64,000 nt of DNA, from the NCBI GenBank assembly GCA_000733355.1, contig JNVV01000001.1:2274064-2338063 (forward strand), given 5' to 3'. The first letter of the stretch is position 1. Each line of letters starts with the position of its first letter. The stretch comes from Falciphora oryzae. Taxonomy: Eukaryota > Ascomycota > Sordariomycetes > Magnaporthales > Magnaporthaceae. Both the position numbers and the translations under genes were made by a program. This document shows, piece after piece, positions 58,601-64,000 of the stretch. Below the pieces are notes generated by a model, which was not told the DNA's origin, searched no databases, and saw only the letters and a program-made list of their open reading frames with translations.

Positions 58601-60319
58601 TAGCTCCCAACAAGCAGCCGGCCGAGGGGACGCTAGCGAGGGAGGGTAAGATGAGTGCTGGTCTGCATTTTGACTGCGAGCCTGTCTGGCTGTCAGTCGC
58701 CTACCAGGGCTTAGTGACCAACAGAAACAAAAATGCCCGACAACCCCTCCCCGTCCAGCCAGACATGGGCAAGGAGGTCTCCCAGCAAGAGGTATTCAGA
58801 AATCACATGGAGGGCTGCCGTCCAGTCTCGGCGTGCAACGCTGCACCGGCGTCGTTTGTGGCTTCAGAAAAAGAATGCAGGCTGCCTGCGGCCATCCGCA
58901 TGCCGCAGCTCCCTGCTGCATGCTGGGCATTTGCGATGGTGTGGGTGGGTGGTAATCTGGGAGGGGCGCTGCCTGCCGCCCTGGCTGCAGGCTCGGTATC
59001 CTGTCCACTGTCGAGCTGCCTACGACTGCCCGCTGCAGCGTCCGCAGACATCGACCCGTCGCAGACAAAAAAAAATGTGGGCAGTTGTTGTACCTCGGCG
59101 TCCTCTGCTCGCCTAACGGATGCACTGCGCTCGCGTCTCTAAACGTCGAGGTATTTTGTTCTTTAAGGTTCTGTATTTGTGGCTCCATGTCGGGAAACGC
59201 CAATTAATCGCTCCCCGCCCGGCGCTTCCGCCATGTCTTGGAGGAGGGGATCTCCTTAGCACACCGAATCTGCTACCACCGTTATAATCCGCGCTGTGCG
59301 GCCGGCTCCTCCAGCCCGTCTTCCCTCCCCTCTCATTACTGCCCTCCCTCTCCCACACACATACCTACGCACTCACTCACTCGCTCGCTCACTCCCCCGC
59401 CGCTTCACCACATCTTCCATTCTTTCGTCGCTCATTTGCGAGTTGCAGAATAAACATATTGCTGTCTGCCCAGGCATCTTCTCCGTCCAGTGCCCGAGTG
59501 ATTCAGCAAGTCGCCTGTCTCTGCTTGCCATCGTCTTGAAGAGCGGGGGTTACCTTACCACTTTCAAGCTCCAATCCCGGCCCTCAGCTTCAATTACGCA
59601 GCCCCTCCCTACCTGCCACCTACGACGCCCAAACGCCAAACGCCACAGACAGCATACGCCTTCCATCTTGGGAACGGTATCGAACTACAGCGCCTCAGTG
59701 CTCGGCTGCGCACATCCATATCGTGGCATGCGAGCAGTCGCCGAGAACAGCGAGCACGGTTGCTACGGGGCGTAACAAGGACAGACGCTCAAAGGAGTCC
59801 CGACTAGCGGCGGGACCTTCTCGGCTAGGTCGCCTAACTTGTGGTAAAGGGGCCTAGGCTCAAGGCTCAACGCAAGGGGCTTCGGCGGGCCCATATTTCC
59901 AACAAAAGAAACGGCGCCGGCGCGAGAAGCCACCCTTGTTCGTTACTTTTTCTCTTTTCGTCGAGGATCGGCTAGCAGTTGACCTGCATCCTCGACGGCG
60001 CAATCGCCTCTCGAGCCGAGGGCTTTCCGCCTGCGCTCACCAGTGCAAAACTGTCTGCCTTCGTCGGCCCTGCGGTAGAGTTTCGTTTCTCTGCTCGCTT
60101 AGCGACAGACCCGCTGGGTCGAGAACCCCCGGGCGGTCCCTCGCCTCGGCCCTTTCCCCCGCGCGCGACGACCTGACTCGGGCCACATCTGCACACATCC
60201 CGTCGCGGGTACCCACCTCCCGTTCTTCTCGAGGCCTTTCCTGCCACCAGCCCGCCATTCTATGGCTTCGGGTTGTGACAAGCATCGCGACATCGTAGCT
60301 GGACGGTAGGCCTACAAGC
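55612..60319. other. 4.7-kb divergent interval, RIT1 / Zn2Cys6 regulator
   Basis: No supported gene. The right 1 kb is CT-rich (59.30-59.45 kb) and looks like the leader of the transcription factor. It contains several short upstream ATGs, including a frame at 59727-59774 and one at 60262-60309. Long promoter regions are common for fungal regulators. The central 56-59 kb has no repeats and no recognised protein. Confidence 0.55.
60262..60309 (+). promoter_or_regulatory. Upstream ORF 10 bases before the Zn2Cys6 start
   Basis: A 15-codon frame beginning MASGC and ending TAG, with the main ATG at 60320 just ten bases after it. Its start context is weak at -3 (T), while the main ATG has A at -3. 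It would only act if the leader includes it, which the long CT-rich leader suggests. Confidence 0.5.
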
Positions 60320-62712
60320 ATGGCTTCCCTTGTCAAGGCCGAGCCCGCCGAAGGGTCCCAGAAGCCGGCGAAGAGGATGCGGACGAGCAAGCCCAAGACC
60401 AAGACGGGCTGCAGAAACTGCAAGTAAGTTTTCAGGAAACGACACCCCTTACCTGTTGAACACCGACCATGCTCGTCGAGTCCGAGGACGTTGGTCCGAG
60501 GCGGCGTGGGCGTCCAAAAGCGCAGACGTCCAAGCAATAAGCTTCTCAGAGTTCCGACGCACGGAACCTGTGGCCCAAGCTCCATCCTTTCTTTCACCTC
60601 CTTGACTCGTCCGAATCTCAATGCGACGGCGCCGCCTGCCTCCATGCGCAGTCTGCTAACAGCTCTCGCTTGCTCAGACAGAGGAGGATCAAGTGTGACG
60701 AGCAGCGGCCCGCGTGCACGCAATGCGTCCGCTCGCGCAAGCAGTGCACCGGCTACCCGCCCCCTGCCCACAGCTCGCGCCCGTTCGAGGAGATCCGGAT
60801 CGCGCCCAAGCCAGCTGCCCCCGTCGAGGCCACCATCACCCCGATCCGGCAGCCGGTCCGCCTTCCGCCGCGCCGCCCAAGGCCAGCAAGGCACCCCACC
60901 CCTCCGCACACCCCTGTCATAGCCCAGCTGCCGCTCCCGATGGCCCCGACGCTGGGGCTTACCTTCGACCTGGAAGAAGGCCAGTACTTCCAACTCTTCC
61001 GCACCAGCACCGCCAGCGAGCTGTCGGGCTTTTTCGACAATGTCTTTTGGACCAAGACCGTCTTGCGCGAGTGCCACACGGAGGAGGCCGTCAAGCACGC
61101 CGTCGTCGCCCTCGGCGCCCTGTACAAGACGCTCGAGAAGACGACCGAGTCACCGCCGACCTCGCCCCCGGACGACGCCTATGCCGTTGCGTCCCCTGTT
61201 GACGCAATCTACCGCCACTGGGAGGTCGCTGTACAGCAGTACTCCAAGGCGATCGCCGCCCTCATGAGAAGCAGCTCGCAGGACCAGAAGTCCAACCGCA
61301 CGCGGCTCATGGCGAGTGTTCTGCTGACCTGCTTTGACTCCTTCATTGGCGATCACAAGCAGGCCATCATCCAGATCCAAAACGGCCTTGGCTTGCTGGA
61401 GAAGCTTCGGGCGGAGCGCAGGAGGTCGTTTATGCCCAAGCCCGAGGAGCCGGTCGAGGACGAGCTTATTCAGATGTTTACACGCTTGGCCATCCAGGCT
61501 AAGTCTTACGACATGGCCTTCCACTTCCCCGAGCCCTACGTCATCCATCTCGTAGCCAAGCCGGCCGAGGGCGGCTCCCCTGTTGCCGATACTGGCTCGC
61601 CCGTCTCGACGCACCAGCAGCCGATCCCTGAACGCTTTTCGTCGCTGATCGAGGCTCGCGTGGCATGGGACACTCTCTGCGAGCAGTGCTTCCGCGCTAT
61701 GGAGACTATGGCTCAGTACTCCAATGCCGGCCCGAATCTTCTGCCCCAATCCATGATGGTCTACGGCAAGGCATTCGCCGCCCGCATCCAGAGCTGGTCG
61801 GACGCGTTTGACCCCATTCTCTCTTCGCGAAAGGATCCTGAGATCAGCACCCAGGAGAAGGCGGGCATCGCGGTCCTCAAGATGTTCCAGATCATGGGCC
61901 AGATCCTGTATCTCATGACCTTCAGCGATAGCGAGATGCAGTTCGACCGTTTCAAGGGCCACTTTGAGGCCATCGTGGATCTAGCTGCCGAGGTGGTGGG
62001 CGATGAGGAGCAGCGGGCGGCTAAGCGTCGCTGCCCGAACCAGGACGTGTTCTGCCGCCACCAGCACCACCAGCTTGCACGGCTAGGCGTTGCAGGCTAC
62101 GAGTACGCTGCAAACCACATCAAACCCAGCTTCAGCGCGGATCTTGGCATCGTGCCGCCGCTCTACGTCGTCGCGGCCAAGTCGCGCGACCCGATAATCC
62201 GCCGCCGCGCCATCCAGCTACTCAGAAGCAGCGCGCGGCGCGAGGGCATGTGGGACAGCGAGCTCGTTGCCCAAATTGGCATGTGGCTAGTCGAGATCGA
62301 AGAGGACGATGACGACTACCTTTACTACAACAGCCCCGTCGAGACCTTCCTCCAGGACCCCTACTCCCCAACTGCGAGCTCAGCCACCATGTCGGGAGCG
62401 GCCCAGTCCATGAGCCCCCCCTCGGCCTCCTCGCCGACTGGATCCGCCGAGTTTGCCGACGTGCCTCTCGGCCCGGGAGGTAACGCGAGGTGGGATGCCC
62501 GACGTACAAGCTCCTCGGCAACGGCCCCCGATTTCTCGGCGGGTAGAATGGCCAATGTGCAAAAGAAAGTGGTGCCGGCGGAGAAGCGGGTCTTGGTCAG
62601 GTCGGTCGAGTTCGACCTCCGCGAGCACACGGCCGTGCTCAGGTGCGGAACCAGGGGCCTCCACGTCGGTGCGCCCGACATGAAATTCAGGGAGAAGCGC
62701 CTCGAATGGTAG
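60320..62712 (+). CDS. Zn2Cys6 fungal-specific transcription factor
   Basis: Nuclear DNA-binding regulator. Exons 60320-60423 and 60678-62712 encode 712 residues. The binuclear zinc cluster is complete only after splicing: C31, C34, C41, C48, C51 and C58 in TGCRNCKQRRIKCDEQRPAC followed by CVRSRKQC. The intron (GTAAGT to TCAG) cuts the cluster between the second and third Cys, a frequent position in this family. A basic linker (KRMRTSKPKTKT) precedes it. From about residue 100 comes the fungal TF middle region with YFQLFRTSTASELSGFFDN, then helical repeats (LGALYKTLE, LLTCFDSFIGDHKQA). The C-terminus HVGAPDMKFREKRLEW is shared by many members. There is no leucine zipper. Target genes are unknown. 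Confidence 0.95.
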
Positions 62713-63677
62713 TGCTCTTCTCGAGGGATCTTCGCCCCCTTTTCTGGTCCATCGACGTGGAACTTTCAACATCACACCCTCTATCTCTATCTCTATCTCT
62801 TCTTTTTTTTTTTTTTCTGCCTACAACTGATTCTTTCCGATATACCCTGCTTTTTTTTTTTTTTTGTACCGAATTTCTTCCTTGATTTGTTTCCTCGATC
62901 TTTTCTATTCCGGATGAATGACGTGGGATTGAAGGCACGATTGGCAGAGCCAAAGCTTTGTATTAATGTAAAACGCCCCGCTCTTTCCATCTTGGTTATT
63001 ATGATTGTATGTTTCTATTGTTATTATCGTCTCAGAGAAAATGTTGATTTGAACAGAGGAACACCGACGGGATCGGTTTCTTCTCTGTTTGGTTGGTGGC
63101 CGCAAATACTGTTTCTTTTCTCAAACCCCTTCCTCTGAGATCTCCTCAGACTTGCGCAGCTCAAAAGACAAGACTCCTCAGCGGCGCCAGATTGGCCTGG
63201 CAGGTCGTCATTACATGGGGCGCACGTTGATTGCACTTATCAAGGCGTTTTGGTGTGAAAGGAAAAGGAAAAGAGAACTGTAACACATTTCCTGGGATCT
63301 AGGAAGCCCAAAGCAAGCCCGGATGGTCTGGAGCGAGTGAGGGCCAAAAACAGAACCTAATGATGGCGGAGAGACGCAAGTGTATGTACCTCCGATGTAA
63401 TCTGCGACAGGCACATTTTGAACATCGGCCAGAGGAGATGCCCTGGGCCGACCAGTGATGTCTGCGCGCGGCTCCAAATGCAACGCGACAAAATAAAGTG
63501 GGGCACATGCATTCATGCCGTGGGGGCGGCTTCAGGCCTCATGTCACCACCAGGCAACCTAGCAAAGTCCTGTATTTTTTCATCATCGACGATCGCCTTG
63601 TCGCCACCGACGTTTCTTTCGGAACACCCTGCCTCTCCCGCCCGCGCTCGACAGTCGTCGCCGGATAGCCAGCAACC
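62713..63677. other. Interval between the Zn2Cys6 gene and the right-end gene
   Basis: 965 bp with two T tracts (about 62801-62816 and 62851-62865) soon after the stop and a pyrimidine-poor middle. No gene recognised. Confidence 0.55.
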
Positions 63678-64000
63678 ATGAGCTTCGGGCAAAAAAAGCG
63701 ACATGCGTCGGAAGCGCTGGAGGAAATGCTGGGGGTCGACTCTCCCGCCTCGAAAAGGTCGAGGGTAGAGACAGGCACTCCTAGCCCGCTCGGCTTGGAC
63801 GATGAGGAACACGAGGCACGCAATGGGGACAGGAGAGAGGGCGGAGCCGACAATGCAGGCGAGTGCGACGGAGCAGGATGGCCTATAGAAAGGCTACGCA
63901 TCAGCGAGGAGCGCGACGGGCGGAGGAAAGACGGCGGCGACGGCGGCGGCGGCGACGACGACGACGACGACGAGGATGATGATTTGCGCGGGGCGGCTCC
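63678..64000 (+). CDS. Start of an Asp/Gly-rich protein, cut by the window edge
   Basis: An ATG at 63678 (context AACCATGA) opens a frame with no stop through position 64000, at least 107 codons. It begins MSFGQKKRHASEALEEMLG, continues SPASKRSRVETGTPSPLGL, and reaches a Gly-Asp run ending in six Asp with flanking acidic residues. KRSR and QKKR are possible nuclear localisation signals. No domain is visible in this part, so no function is offered. A C-terminal domain outside the window could change the picture. GC-rich coding style matches its neighbours. Confidence 0.6.
   Translation, partial: MSFGQKKRHASEALEEMLGVDSPASKRSRVETGTPSPLGLDDEEHEARNGDRREGGADNAGECDGAGWPIERLRISEERDGRRKDGGDGGGGDDDDDDEDDDLRGAA

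Noticed and set aside
1..64000. CRISPR arrays, rRNA operons, bacterial-style operons or prophage
   Set aside because: No spaced direct repeats, no rRNA sequence, and the genome is clearly eukaryotic.

Overview
This is nuclear DNA of a filamentous ascomycete, most likely a Sordariomycete. The genes carry short GT-AG introns with CTAAC-like branch sites. The coding DNA is GC-rich with mostly C or G in third codon positions. The gene set is fungal: a DSC-complex ubiquitin ligase, a LaeA-like methyltransferase, a Zn2Cys6 regulator, RIT1 and mitochondrial EF-Tu. The genus cannot be fixed from this sequence alone. All spliced models were built by hand from family motifs and splice sites, and every junction given keeps the reading frame.

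Left third (1-20182). The window opens inside a ketohexokinase-like gene that ends at 1318. A gene-poor stretch of about 13.6 kb follows, full of A/T tracts, CA repeats and five exact copies of a 10-bp palindrome (one of the five lies just past the next gene). It ends at a 383-residue low-complexity protein of unknown function (14900-16051). A further 4.1 kb without genes contains a 487-bp palindromic transposable element with perfect 142-bp terminal inverted repeats.

Middle (20183-43448). LAS1 (rRNA processing nuclease subunit) and glyoxalase II lie in tandem. After a 5.5-kb gap comes a secreted protein with Kex2-type dibasic sites. NAD kinase (minus) and a membrane-anchored TAP-like alpha/beta hydrolase (plus) are divergent. 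A 12-exon LaeA-like methyltransferase (minus) and mitochondrial EF-Tu (plus) are also divergent, with 2.5 kb between them.

Right third (43449-64000). This part is a compact housekeeping block: ribosomal protein S29 (minus), a KDEL-tailed protein disulfide isomerase (plus), an HSBP1-like coiled-coil protein (minus), the Dsc1/Tul1-type E3 ligase (plus), a HAD phosphatase (plus) and RIT1 (minus). A 4.7-kb gap then leads to a Zn2Cys6 transcription factor with a short upstream ORF, followed by the start of an Asp-rich protein that runs off the end.

The genes do not form an obvious metabolic cluster or one pathway. Themes that recur are translation (TUF1, RPS29, LAS1, RIT1) and ER/Golgi protein quality (PDI, Dsc1). 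No CRISPR array, rRNA or convincing tRNA was seen. I found no complete new system. The strongest leads are the palindromic element, the repeated GGTACGTACC palindrome in the gene desert, and the Kex2-site secreted protein.
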